Assembly: GCF_014805625.2 (NCBI RefSeq)
Contig: NW_023998517.1
Location: forward strand, 2,076,192 to 2,140,191
Length of the DNA stretch: 64,000 bases
Origin: Glossina fuscipes
Lineage: Eukaryota; Arthropoda; Insecta; Diptera; Glossinidae
Reading direction: 5' to 3'
Shown: positions 26,787-39,288 of the stretch, one piece after another
How the letters are laid out: each line of letters starts with the position of its first letter
Position numbering within the stretch: the stretch's first letter is position 1
The notes under the pieces: generated by a model
Databases searched by the model: none
What the model was told of the DNA's origin: nothing
Seen by the model: only the letters and a program-made list of their open reading frames with translations
Program-made: the position numbers and the translations under genes

Positions 26787-26953
26787 TGAATTTTTGAAAT
26801 GCTAAGGATGGTAGTTTTCGTTACGCACTTATCCACAGGTACAAACACCCAAGTCACAATCTTAAAAAAAAGAAAAATATAAACGAAAAAAATACAATAT
26901 ATCGAAAAGTCAAAGCAATCGTTTCCACTTATCGACTACTTTTATTTTTCAGT

Positions 26954-26961
26954 TATCGATA
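26954..26961. promoter_or_regulatory. DRE (DREF-binding) octamer in candidate promoter
   Basis: A perfect palindromic TATCGATA. Two half-matches lie upstream ('tatatcgaaa' near 26,900 and 'cttatcgact' near 26,930). In flies DRE clusters mark housekeeping-type promoters. A candidate ATG follows about 115 bp downstream on the plus strand. Confidence 0.5.
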
Positions 26962-27074
26962 ATTCCATTCAATAAATATCATCTTTGGAAAACAGCTGCT
27001 CTACCAATTGCTCAAATTTCTTCCTTGCAAACCTTAATTCAAATAAATTGAACAGATATTCTGAAATTTTGAAA

Positions 27075-27110
27075 ATGGTATCTGCAAATAGATTCTTGTT
27101 ACCCTTGGAG
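27075..27110 (+). CDS. Candidate first coding exon of a small unidentified plus-strand gene
   Basis: After the DRE cluster, 'gaaaATGG' starts a frame reading MVSANRFLLPLE followed by a donor-like 'gtatga' at 27,111. If spliced to the acceptor 'aaattaag' at 27,189 it would read MLEYWYGRIWI and stop, a 23-residue product. I do not recognise the protein. A plus-strand AATAAA lies at 27,451-27,456, just before the 3' end of the convergent AHCYL-like gene. If real it is a small housekeeping-type gene or the first exon of something whose remaining exons I failed to find. Weak call. Confidence 0.25.
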
Positions 27111-27583
27111 GTATGATTCTGATATTCTGAATAAAAGTCAAACCTTCGTATTAGAAAGTTAAAAAGTATTCTTAATTGAATAAATTAAGATGTTGGAATA
27201 TTGGTATGGTCGCATTTGGATTTAAAAAATTCGTTTGGTAATTGGGAAAGCATAAAATTATTAATAATAATTATACCTCTAGCTGCTCTTTGATCAAAAA
27301 GCTTATTTGAAGAAGATATTTTGAAGACAATCGACATCGAAACATCTGCTATTAAACTGCTCAAAGTAAAATGGTCTGTCGGCTGATTTCTCCAAAAAAC
27401 AAAATGTTTCAAAATGTATATAAACAAATTCTATCGTCAATGGAAAACTAAATAAATGTATTTTTCATATTTAGTACAATTTCAAGCATAATATAATATA
27501 ACGTAACAAGTTTTTTTTGTACATGCATAATAGCAAAATAGGATCAATACTGTATTGTTGGAGGGAAGATGAAAAAGCAACAA

Positions 27584-29433
<1,850 letters not shown>

Positions 29434-30439
29434 CTGAAATAGAAAATGTACTTTTAAAAAAGTTGAGCTCATTAAACCCACTAATATACAATTATTATTC
29501 CAAACTACGAAAGTTAATCTAGAATTTCTTATCTCTGAGAATTTTACATTAAATGTTTTCCGCCAAACTCGTAAAGTGAAACTTTGCGAGATATTTCAAG
29601 GAATAGAGCAATAGAGGAATCAAAGAACCTACGTGGCTGCCTAAGCTGTGTTCAAATGCTTTGGCAACTCGTGGTTGTGTTTTGGGTGAAGCGAAGTTTA
29701 CTTGCCATGCCTGGTTGGCTCATAATTTTGCACTCTTATGATAATAATGGTAATGATGAGAACTTGGGTTTGTGTGTAAGTGTTCCGGATTTCCTTGCAA
29801 TTAGGTAGTTTCTTGAGCTCGCATTTACTTGTTTGGTAATCCAACCGGCACCAAACTTCAAGCCTAGCATCTAAAATTGTTGCGTGACGGACAAATGGCA
29901 AGACTTTACTCATCTGATCTCATCTCATTATCCGTATATATGCTTTCTTTTAAAGATAGAATTGTTTCCAATTAACTCCCCAGACAAGGTAAATACCGTC
30001 AAATGTTTATTTTTAATTAACATAACAAATTAAAATCGACGTAAACTTTTTTATTATCTCAGACAACAACAATATATATAAATTTATAGATACTTGAAGG
30101 TCAACAATACGTTTATATATAGATAGCATGTACAATAATAACAAAAGCAGCAAAATAATTACAATTGATGGTTTTAATCTTCCCGATATCTCCTTGTTAG
30201 TCTTATGATAATGAATTTCATTACTTTGTTTCATTCGTTTTTAACTGTAGTAGCGGTTTGTAGTTTGTCATGACTTACTCGATTTGAGATGAGAGACAGC
30301 ATGGCAACACCTTGAAGTACAATCTAAGTACACGATTTCCTTTGGACGAAAGTAGAACAAAGTTAGTTATTTCCCTATAGCAGCGAAATTATTACAAAAA
30401 TTCTGTTGTTCTTCTGGTCCTCTTGTCTCACTTTATGGC
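29434..30439. other. Probable first intron and 5' flank of the AHCYL-like gene
   Basis: If the proposed first exon is right, 29,434-30,278 is its intron and the promoter lies above 30,302. I see no TATA box or DRE here. The frame at 29,698-29,913 (minus) ends near a weak donor in the wrong phase and was not used. Confidence 0.35.
30279..30302 (-). CDS. AhcyL: Proposed first coding exon of the AHCYL-like gene
   Basis: On the minus strand 'gttgccATG' opens MLSLISNR and ends at a strong donor 'gtaagt' (30,278 downward) in phase 0. That is the phase required by the acceptor at 29,434 ('tttctatttcag'). An in-frame TAG lies eight codons upstream, so the ATG would be the true start. The resulting protein would be 491 residues with an 845-nt first intron. 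The exon has no conserved residues to confirm it, and alternative first exons are common in the AHCYL family. Confidence 0.35.
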
Positions 30440-31266
30440 ACATGTTCTTTTAAACCCATCAACGATGGGTCAGGACTATATCTTGTCAAAACATTTGCAA
30501 CGCCCAGAAGGAACTTTTCCTAAGTAACGTACATGTATGCCTAATCAGCATCAAATTCTGAATCGTTTTGGGCATGTCCGTCCCTCCCTCCTGTTCCGTT
30601 TGTCCGTCCTATCCATGTTAAATACCTCTTTTAAAAATGAAACTATTTTCTTCACGTTTGTCAGGGACATTGAAAGTTCTTGCACACAGGCAAATCCACC
30701 GGAAGATACGCCTACAGTACCAGGCGAACTGAAAACAGCTCTATTTTTCAAATTGTTTTTTTCATCATTACTTATAAATTACGGCAGATAAATCTACAAA
30801 AACATTGGACTCCGTAGGCGATGCTTTAGTACCTGTATAAAAATGGAAAAAATTGACCACGCCTACCCACTATTATAATATATCAAAATTAATTTTTTTT
30901 TCAGTGCCTTTATAAGGCGTAGAAACAAGCTTCAAAATCCCACAAACTACATAAATTCATGAACAGTTTCTAATTTGGAATGCACCTAAACACCTAAGCA
31001 TGTCCATCTGTTCGTCTGTTCATCTATCCATCTGCCCACTTATGCATTATTTGTGGTAAACATGTTGCCGTTAGCCAAAATGAATATATCGGCGACAAAT
31101 TTGCAAAAGAATTTGGATGTGACTTAAATTAGAAAAAATCAGCCTCGCCCACTCCATAATATAGAGCAGGAAACTTTAATACTTCGACCTTTTTTGGTTT
31201 TTTAGGATAACGGTGATGCGTATAAAATATTCCGTCACGACTGAGTATGATTTTCTTGCTTGTTAA
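30440..31266 (+). repeat. Dispersed repeat family 1, near full-length copy
   Basis: The head 'aaacccatcaacgatgggtc' forms a 7-bp inverted repeat (ACCCATC/GATGGGT). It is followed by 'acatttgcaacgcccagaag', 'catcaaattctgaatcg', two 'catgtccgtc/catctgttcgtc' blocks, 'ttgaccacgcctaccca', and the tail 'aggataacggtgatgcgtat' ending 'tttcttgcttgtt'. No protein coding. Confidence 0.8.
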
Positions 31267-34151
31267 TTTTATAACTTTTACCGGAAAACTTATTATCATT
31301 GTTTCGATATTGTCATGCTTTACTGACATCATTGTTAAGAGCTTGCTTGTCCTTCCCAACTTTACCCGGACGGTAACCTAACACTATCTAAATATATCTG
31401 AATTTTCTGTAATGCATTAAAAAAAGCTTGTCTACGAATGGACAGGATAAGATATTTAGATTTCTTTTTCCATTTGTCTTTTCCCCATTCTTCGTAATGA
31501 TCCCATGGGTAAGTTTTCTGTCTACACAATTCCTAATCGTAGGTTGCTTGATGCAATATTCTCGATCTTCACTCGTTAACAAATAGTATATGCAATGTAA
31601 CGTCAACAGCAACATTAGTAGCAATGCTTTACACATCAACCCGTCTTCGCTAAAAAGGAGAATGAAAGTTAAATATTTAAGATGTGAATCTGGCGACAGT
31701 GTAAAAGCAAATAAATCTTTTTTTTTTTCTTTTAAACTTTGCTATAACTTATCAAAGCAGAGGCTTGATAAGAAACATAGCTACTAACATTTAAGAAATT
31801 AATGATTGATATAAATTGTAGTCTCCGGTAAGAAGTATTAAAATAATCTCCGCGATAAGATAAGCGTCATTGTTGTTCAATATCTTAGATAATTTGAGCT
31901 TGAGAATGTAATAATTTTAATTAACTAAATACACAAAAAACATATATATTGTAATCGTTCACATCGGATCGTTTAATACCCTTTAAAAAAATAATTTCGC
32001 AAAACCGTGCATCAAGAACAGAAGAAAAAACATTTTCTTCATCAAGATAAATTTCGCTAACAGCGATGACTAACTCTTTTTGAAAGGCATCTCCTCTCGC
32101 CTTCGATCGTAAACGAAATAACTTTCGACATTAATGTAATAACCTGAAAAGGAATTTTTAAAGATACCAGATTTTAAACATACGGCCCGGAAACGCTTTT
32201 GCTCCTCTTTCATCTATAGTTACATCTGCGGAACGCTCGCTCACATTAACGTTCCAGCTGACAGCTAATACTTGTAATGAGAACTTTTTTAAAATGTAAA
32301 GATTTATTCCCCGAAACACTTTTTTTTTCTTCGGTAAAACAATGGCTAACGTATTTATAGAATTTTTGAATTTCTCAAGTAAGACAGAAATTCCAATAAA
32401 GCCGAGAACCTTGAATGCTGGTGCTTCAAGACTTTAGTCTTAGAATTTATTTCTCTGGCTAAATTAATTATAATAATAATAATAACAATAACTTTGCGAG
32501 TTTCAACAATAGTTGCATCGACAGATATCCGCACATAAAGATCAGATTTGAAAATTCGATGATAGCGACAAGCACCACTGGTGGCGGCACGAGATAATTA
32601 GCATTCTCCCTTCTCCGATAATGAGCATTAAAACCGGCCAACTTCAAGCTGCTGAAGTGAGTTTAATTAAATCACGTGCTTTTTTTACGCTTCAGCGATA
32701 ATACGCAACAAACAAAGTAAGAATAATGAGCAAGAATTTTAAAGCTTTTACTGCCTTTAATAATATATGTAAAAATTTGAATAATTAATTCAGTCTTGGT
32801 TAGGTCTGTTCATTTCCTTCACTTTATAAACGAACACATATAGTGTGCAGCTGATCGGGTGATCGACACATTTCAGTATAATAAGCGTAAGGTTAATCAA
32901 AACTATGTCAAAATAAATCTACTTTCTAAAAACGCTTATCACCGGTAAAGCAAAACCTATTCGTGCGATTTTGCTTAGTCTTAGCTGCGAGAACACATAA
33001 AGGACTTAAAAAATTAATTAACTCCTCTGTTAAATGGCGTGTAAAACAACAATGATTACGTATAACGCACAGAAATGGAAGAGAATTGCTTTTCAAGTGT
33101 ATTTACCTACTCCGGGCCTAGGAGAAGAGGTTTATAAAATTTTCCCAATATATCGAAGAAATCGGTCAAGTCATTCTTACTTAGAGAGCAGACATCTAAT
33201 CATTCGCTAAATTAAGTTAACACGAGATAACAACCAAAGCTGCAGTTAATAAACTTTATCGAATTTAATTTAGTCCCCTGTTAGAATTTCCGAACTTGTA
33301 GACATTGCCGTAGCAAAACAACAGCTTAACATGTATGTTGTTAGTGTAGGTTCACAAATCATATTTGAAAAATACCAGCAGCAGAATAACTAAAAATCCG
33401 ATATTCGTGAAAATGCAATCTGTAAAGCACGGGCAGACAATAAGTCGACATCTAGTCTGACCACTATAGCGAAGCTGCATAGAACTGCAAGAAGATCGCA
33501 ATCCTTAAAGTTGTTTCTAATCTAATGCGAAGACTCTTACTCGTTACGCGACAACTTGCGTATGTAGCGAATAAATTGAAATCTCTTGAGTGAATCATTT
33601 ATCAAGAACAGCAAAATTTAAAAGATTTAAATTTCACTCAGTGAATCCACGAGTTGTCACTCGACAGCTTGCATCAATTATTGCCATTATTTATTAGCTC
33701 GTATCAGCCTTCCAGAAAGTGGTGCAAAACCGGCGAACCGAAATTTCGTAAACTAGTAGCTATTGTCAATCGCGTTCCCTCCTCTTAATATATTTGCATA
33801 TATGTGTGTGTGTGTGCCCAATATATTTTAATCCTTTCACTGTTAACTGAATGATGATGATCGTATGGAATATTGTTAGTGTGTGTGTATGTGTGTAACG
33901 TTATCGTGTTAAATTTAATGATTTTTATAGAAAATAGTTTTCAAAGCATTTAACAATATATTATCATTTGAAATGACTGTTAGCTATTTATACGTTACAA
34001 TGGCTATAAAATAACAAAAAGGCAAAACAGTTTGTTTGCTTGTGTGTTGAATAAAGTCATTAGGTATTTGCAGGCATTTCTTTTAACGATTTACGCTCGA
34101 AATGCTTGGACACGTGCTTCTCACTAAACACGAGCTTGGCATGTTAGAGAC

Positions 34152-34155
<4 letters not shown>

Positions 34156-34201
<46 letters not shown>
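34156..34201. repeat. poly-A tract (46 bp)
   Basis: Uninterrupted 46-bp A run. No retrocopy was recognised upstream and no flanking duplication was found. Confidence 0.9.
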
Positions 34202-34206
<5 letters not shown>

Positions 34207-36471
34207 TGTCACGACAGTTACAGACTGTTTATGCAAATGTTAATCAATAATTTTGATCGGTAATGATAGTAGATGATAATTACCTTTTCATTGAAACCCA
34301 AATCGCATACTGGAGCTTCGCTATTAATTTTTTGCATTTTATATATAAAATATTCAGGAAATTATGATTAAAATTTATCCAAAAAGATTGTTTATACCGT
34401 TAATTTATAAAATATATTCATTACACAATTACTATAAAAGCCCATATAAAGAAATCTAATCGTCCATAAAAGTAAATGATGATAAGTGAATAATTAATTA
34501 ATAAACAAAACCCTGTTTAACAGATGGTAGGCATTCAGTTGAATGTCATATAAATTTTTAACTTTATACTGTTCCGGTTAATAAGTGATAATAGCAAGTA
34601 GTAAAATTCAAAGCCATTTCGTTCGTAGGTGTGCGTAGGTGTTTATAACAATTGTTTTATTATTGCGTGCATCCTCCACCCCTCCAACCAATTATTGTAG
34701 ATAAGAAAACATTCCCAGATCCTTGAAATATATGCCTCAGACATAATATTTAGTTGTTTTAGTTTCAGGCGTTCCCTTGCCTATCAGTCGATTGCCTGCC
34801 TGCTGGCCATGTGCGCAAAGCCGATAATTAATTTTTTTTTTTTTTTTTTTTTTATATGACCCATTACTCAAAGTACGTCTCCTATACGTGTTACACGGTC
34901 ACGAAAGTAGAAAGAAGTGAGGGGAGGCAAGGAGATAGGAAATTTGATTGATCACAGCCTAGTCTTTGTAGTCGTGTGTGTGTGTGTGTGTGTGTGTAGA
35001 TCTTAGCAGCTTTTGGGGTTTAGCATTTGCACCTGCCTCGGTGGCTTATCATGCCATTACTGGCGCCTTTCAGCGGGTAATGTGCGAGGACCTATTCCAA
35101 GACCGGATTAGTACCAAATACGAAAGAAGTGAAAAAAAAAATTGCTTAACGGAAAAGTGTGGGCATCATTTTCCCTAATTGGTAAACTATGGGAGATAGC
35201 GATGTTAAGTCCATGGATTGACCAATTGACACGCCCTCTATAATCACAATATTCGAGTTTATTAAGAAGGGTAACTTTATTGTTCTTCTTTCAGTTTTAT
35301 TCATAGTTTATTTTTATTTTTCTTATTCTGTAAGTGATCACATGAATGATAATAGTTATCCTTTCTGTAATAAAACACTTGACTCTTTTTTTTTAATCTT
35401 AGCACACAATGACAATTTTGTTTTTATTTTATTTTTTAATTTTTCTTTTTTTTTTTCTCTTTTTAACTATAAATTTTATCTTCTAATATGATTTATATGT
35501 ATATACCATCACTTAATCTCTTGAAAAGTGTAAATAGTTATTTAACTAATTATCTTCTATTTAAATGAAAGGCAACTAGAATGCTTTTTTTTTTTTGCAT
35601 TTGCATTTGCGTGTCCACGTATACGTAATCGCATCAGATAGGTAGGTGCCCTTTATAAAGCACATATATAAAATAGTATCATCCATCCATCCATCATATG
35701 AGTTTTTAATGATTGTCGCAACACTTAAGCACTTGATTAGCACAATAGTGATACGACCGCAACGTGTGGATATGGAAAGACGACTGATTTAAATGAGATA
35801 GAAACGCCAAATACCGGATCATTTAATAAAAATTTACACAAACACTTGCTTCATCTGTAGAAGGCTCTTGACACGCGGCAATTAAACAAATTTATGATTA
35901 GATATTTATTGCTTCTCTATTAAAACCGCAAATGCAAATTAAAATAAATTATTTTAAATTTGAGATTTTGCACATTGCTCGCGATATGAGGTTCATTAAT
36001 AGTAATAGTAGATCGCAGTCTTAACTTTGGCAAATTTTACAAGATAACTACTAACTTTTTACAAAGAAATATGAAAACGAAATACAAACATTTTTGTCTT
36101 TTTCGTTTCGAGATATTTATTTATTTTCTTTTTTTTTAAATATTTTTCTAAAAGCAAAACAACGCACACATCAAACAACGTGCTTACTCGATTGCAACTT
36201 CTACTTAACTGGCTAAGTGAACTATGGGAATGCGATCTTATAAATATCGTAATAAAGCGAACAATTCTGATGGTTATCTTTTGGCCGCTTTATCGCTACT
36301 TATTTGCCAGCCAACTTGAATACTAATACACTAACTAATAGGCAATAATTCCCTTTACTTTAAACTTAACATTTGTTTACTTAAATAAACTTGAAGTTAA
36401 ATTCTCACCGTTTTTTTTTTTTTTGTTACATAAAAAAAACGCAAAATGTATTAAGAAATTTTACTTGTACT

Positions 36472-36476
<5 letters not shown>

Positions 36477-36502
<26 letters not shown>
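36477..36502. repeat. (CT)n microsatellite
   Basis: About 13 uninterrupted CT units. Confidence 0.9.
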
Positions 36503-36509
<7 letters not shown>

Positions 36510-37562
36510 TGTTCAAATGATCAATTCTGTTAAAATAAAATAATAAACAATTTACGCAAACAAATTTATTTAAGATAAATGAAAAGGCTTAAGACGAATT
36601 TTTAGTACCTGTAATTTGCAGAAAAAAAGGTACGACTTTAACCGCGATCGGGATTAGTCGACCTCGTCATCGTTTTTTTTATAAAACTTTCATAAACACT
36701 TCAATGTTTTGCTGTTCAAACCTGTTACCAAATTCTTGATGAATATTTTTGCAAATTATTCTTTTAAAATATAGGCGAACCAGCTCCTTCAGAAGTGGTA
36801 GTAATATTCGAGACACCTTGTCTTTTAGGAATAATATACACCTTACATAATAGAAGAGGGACGGTAGTGTAAACAAAGTGACAGGATAGCATTGAATCTT
36901 TCAAAAATGCAATTTTTTAATAACCGGAGCATATATCTGTCACTTGCGATCTTCTATTGAATAATTTTTTACAAGACAGGATACGAAATTATAGAATAAC
37001 TGAATTATTCCCTACATTTCTTCCTTTTGCTTTGAAACGAGTATCGGGAGAGTATTGGAGTTAGCAGCAATAATTTAGGAATAATCCAAAGAGGATCATG
37101 TAAACCAAACGAAGCAGTGGATGTTTAAGTAAATCCCACAATGAGTACATTCGCTAGAAAACTTTGTTGTATTTTAAGCAAAACGTTTCAATTTGAAAAA
37201 GTTTGATGCCAGGTTCCTTTGAAATTGCAAACCGATTGGATGTGAGTTACTCTGCAACATGAACAGCAAAATGTGACTGAAATCTCCGGGACGAAGTCAT
37301 TTTTGGCAGGTCCGAATATTTTCTTCCCAATGTGTCACAAGCGACCGATGCGTTGTACACTTTTTGGAACTCACATCAAATGCCATGCGCTAAAAGCTAT
37401 GTCTTCGTTGCACTTTATTCATTCTTCATCGCTTCGCAACTAACTGGTGAACGATATTGAAAGTAGTCCTCTTATATTCCGCACGGACTACACCACCGCG
37501 TAACGCGCTCTATCTGCTTAGCTTGAGCTGAACAATAAAACTACCTGCAGGTCGAAAAAGAA

Positions 37563-38060
37563 CAAGTAAGAAAATTAAATTCGGTCGGGACCTAACCTTT
37601 CATCACCATTCATCACCATTTACCCCGAAAAACGGCAAAAGATGTAAAGCAACAAAATTATCGTGCGCTTTAATATGGAGTGGACGCAGTTGATTTCTTC
37701 TATTTTCTAAATAAATGTTTTTGTCGTAAAGCCACGTGGGCATTGTAGGCGTGTCCTTTGAAAAGTTTAAGTTAATTCCAAATTCTTTTGCAAATTTGCA
37801 GGCGATATATTCGTTCCCGCTGACAGGAGAATGTTTACCACAAATGTTGCGCAAACAGATAGATAGACAGACGAACAGGAGGACATGTTTATGTGCATTC
37901 AAGTGTTGCAACTGGCCAAGAATTTCTATACTTTATGGGCTTGCTGAAGCTTGTTTCTGCGTGTTATGAAAGTGTTGAGAAATTAACCAAATTTTGATAC
38001 ACTATGGTAGGCCTGATCAATTTTTTTTATTTTTGCTGGTAAATGCTACAGCATCGGCCA
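37563..38060 (-). repeat. Dispersed repeat family 1, inverted partial copy
   Basis: Starts with 'aacaagtaagaaaatt', the reverse complement of the family tail. It continues with the inverted 'ggtcgggac', 'gggcattgtaggcgtgtcc' and 'cagatagatagacagacgaa' blocks, ending near 'ctatggtaggcctgatcaat'. The head half is missing. It lies about 400 bp from the direct copy at 38,455, so the two form an inverted pair. Confidence 0.75.
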
Positions 38061-38454
38061 TTGAATATGAGTTCAAATTTTTATACATTTATTTGCTGTA
38101 ATTTATGAGTTTCCCGCCAACCTATTACAAAGTAACTGAAGTGCATGAGGAGAAAAGTAAAAAACTATGAAAAGCAACTATAATTTCAACACATAGATCT
38201 GGCTACAAATCAATTATAATATCGACAGTAAGTATCATAACATCCCTAGTAAGTTTTTTCCTGCTTTTTCAACGTCGCACTTGAACTAAAATTGAAATAC
38301 ACAAAGATAACTTGATAGGGTGTTTGTCGAGTGAAATGCGCCACAGATTCAAATGTGCATTTATAAACAATCCCTAAAGCTATGCTTTAAAAAAATGTAG
38401 TTAACATTAGTCATTTCATTATTGTTCTTTTCTATTTTGCTTTAATTGTTCTAT

Positions 38455-39288
38455 TATTTTTATACCCATCGATGAGTGGTATAATTATTTTGTCAAAACG
38501 TTTGCAACGCCCAGAAGATAGCACCAGATACCCCACAAAATGCATATACTCTTGATCAGCACCAAATTTTAAATCGTCCGCCTGTCCATCTGTCTGTGTG
38601 TCTGTGTAATGTCTGTTTTAAATATTCCCCTGGCCGCAAAAATGGAGTTATCGTCTTCAAGTTTGGCAGAAACATTAGAAGTTAATACACGCAGGTTGCG
38701 TTTGAAAATGGGCCAAACTGGTCGAAGAACACGCCCACAACAGCATATACACTGAGAAAACCCCTGTTTTTCAAAAGGAATGAATAGTAATTTTTTTCCT
38801 TCTTACTCGTAAACTACAAGAGAGAAACGTATAAAAATTGAAAGCATATTCTATGGGTCATGCTGTAGCACCTGTACAAAAATGTAAAAAAATTGACCAC
38901 GCTGGCCCAATTTTATAGTGTATGTAAATTTAATTATTTTTTTCAATACCTTTACAATGCGCAGAAACAAACTTCAAAAATCCCATGCATGTAAATACTT
39001 GGACAGTTTCAAATTTGGAATACACCTAAACATGTCCGTCTGCTCAATTGTCCGTTAAACTTAAACCAAGGGCACGCCTTTACGGCAAAAATGGTATTTT
39101 GAATATAGAAAAAATCTGCCGCGCCCACTTCATGAAATAAAATGTGAAATGTGAAAGCAATGAAATGAGAAATCCATAGAGCATGAAAATTCTTCTTCTT
39201 CTTTTACTATTTTCTTTTTCTTTTTTATGATAACGACGATAGGTATAAATGATTCGGCCACGACAGAATATAATTTTCTTACTTGTCA
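38455..39288 (+). repeat. Dispersed repeat family 1, near full-length copy
   Basis: Head 'tatacccatcgatgagtgg' and 'aaaacgtttgcaacgcccag', then 'cttgatcagcaccaaatttt', 'gtccatctgtctgtgtgtct', 'aacacgcccacaacagc', 'attgaccacgc', a second 'acatgtccgtctgctc' block, and tail 'gataggtataaatgattcgg' ending 'tttcttacttgt'. Head (TATACCCATC) and tail (GATRGGTATA) are inverted relative to each other. Confidence 0.8.

Larger units (their letters stand above)
31267..37562. other. AT-rich non-coding region with microsatellites
   Basis: No gene recognised. It holds a 46-bp poly-A tract (34,156-34,201), a 22-bp poly-T (34,832-34,853), (GT)n near 33,805-33,815 and 34,975-34,997, and (CT)n at 36,477-36,502. 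The stretch 33.7-36.5 kb is notably free of the dispersed repeat families, which could mean conserved regulatory sequence or a long intron, but this is inference. Confidence 0.5.

Noticed and set aside
29698..29913. Minus-strand frame MSKVLPFVRH.. as first exon of the AHCYL-like gene
   Set aside because: The only nearby donor-like site would leave it in phase 1, while the acceptor at 29,434 needs phase 0.
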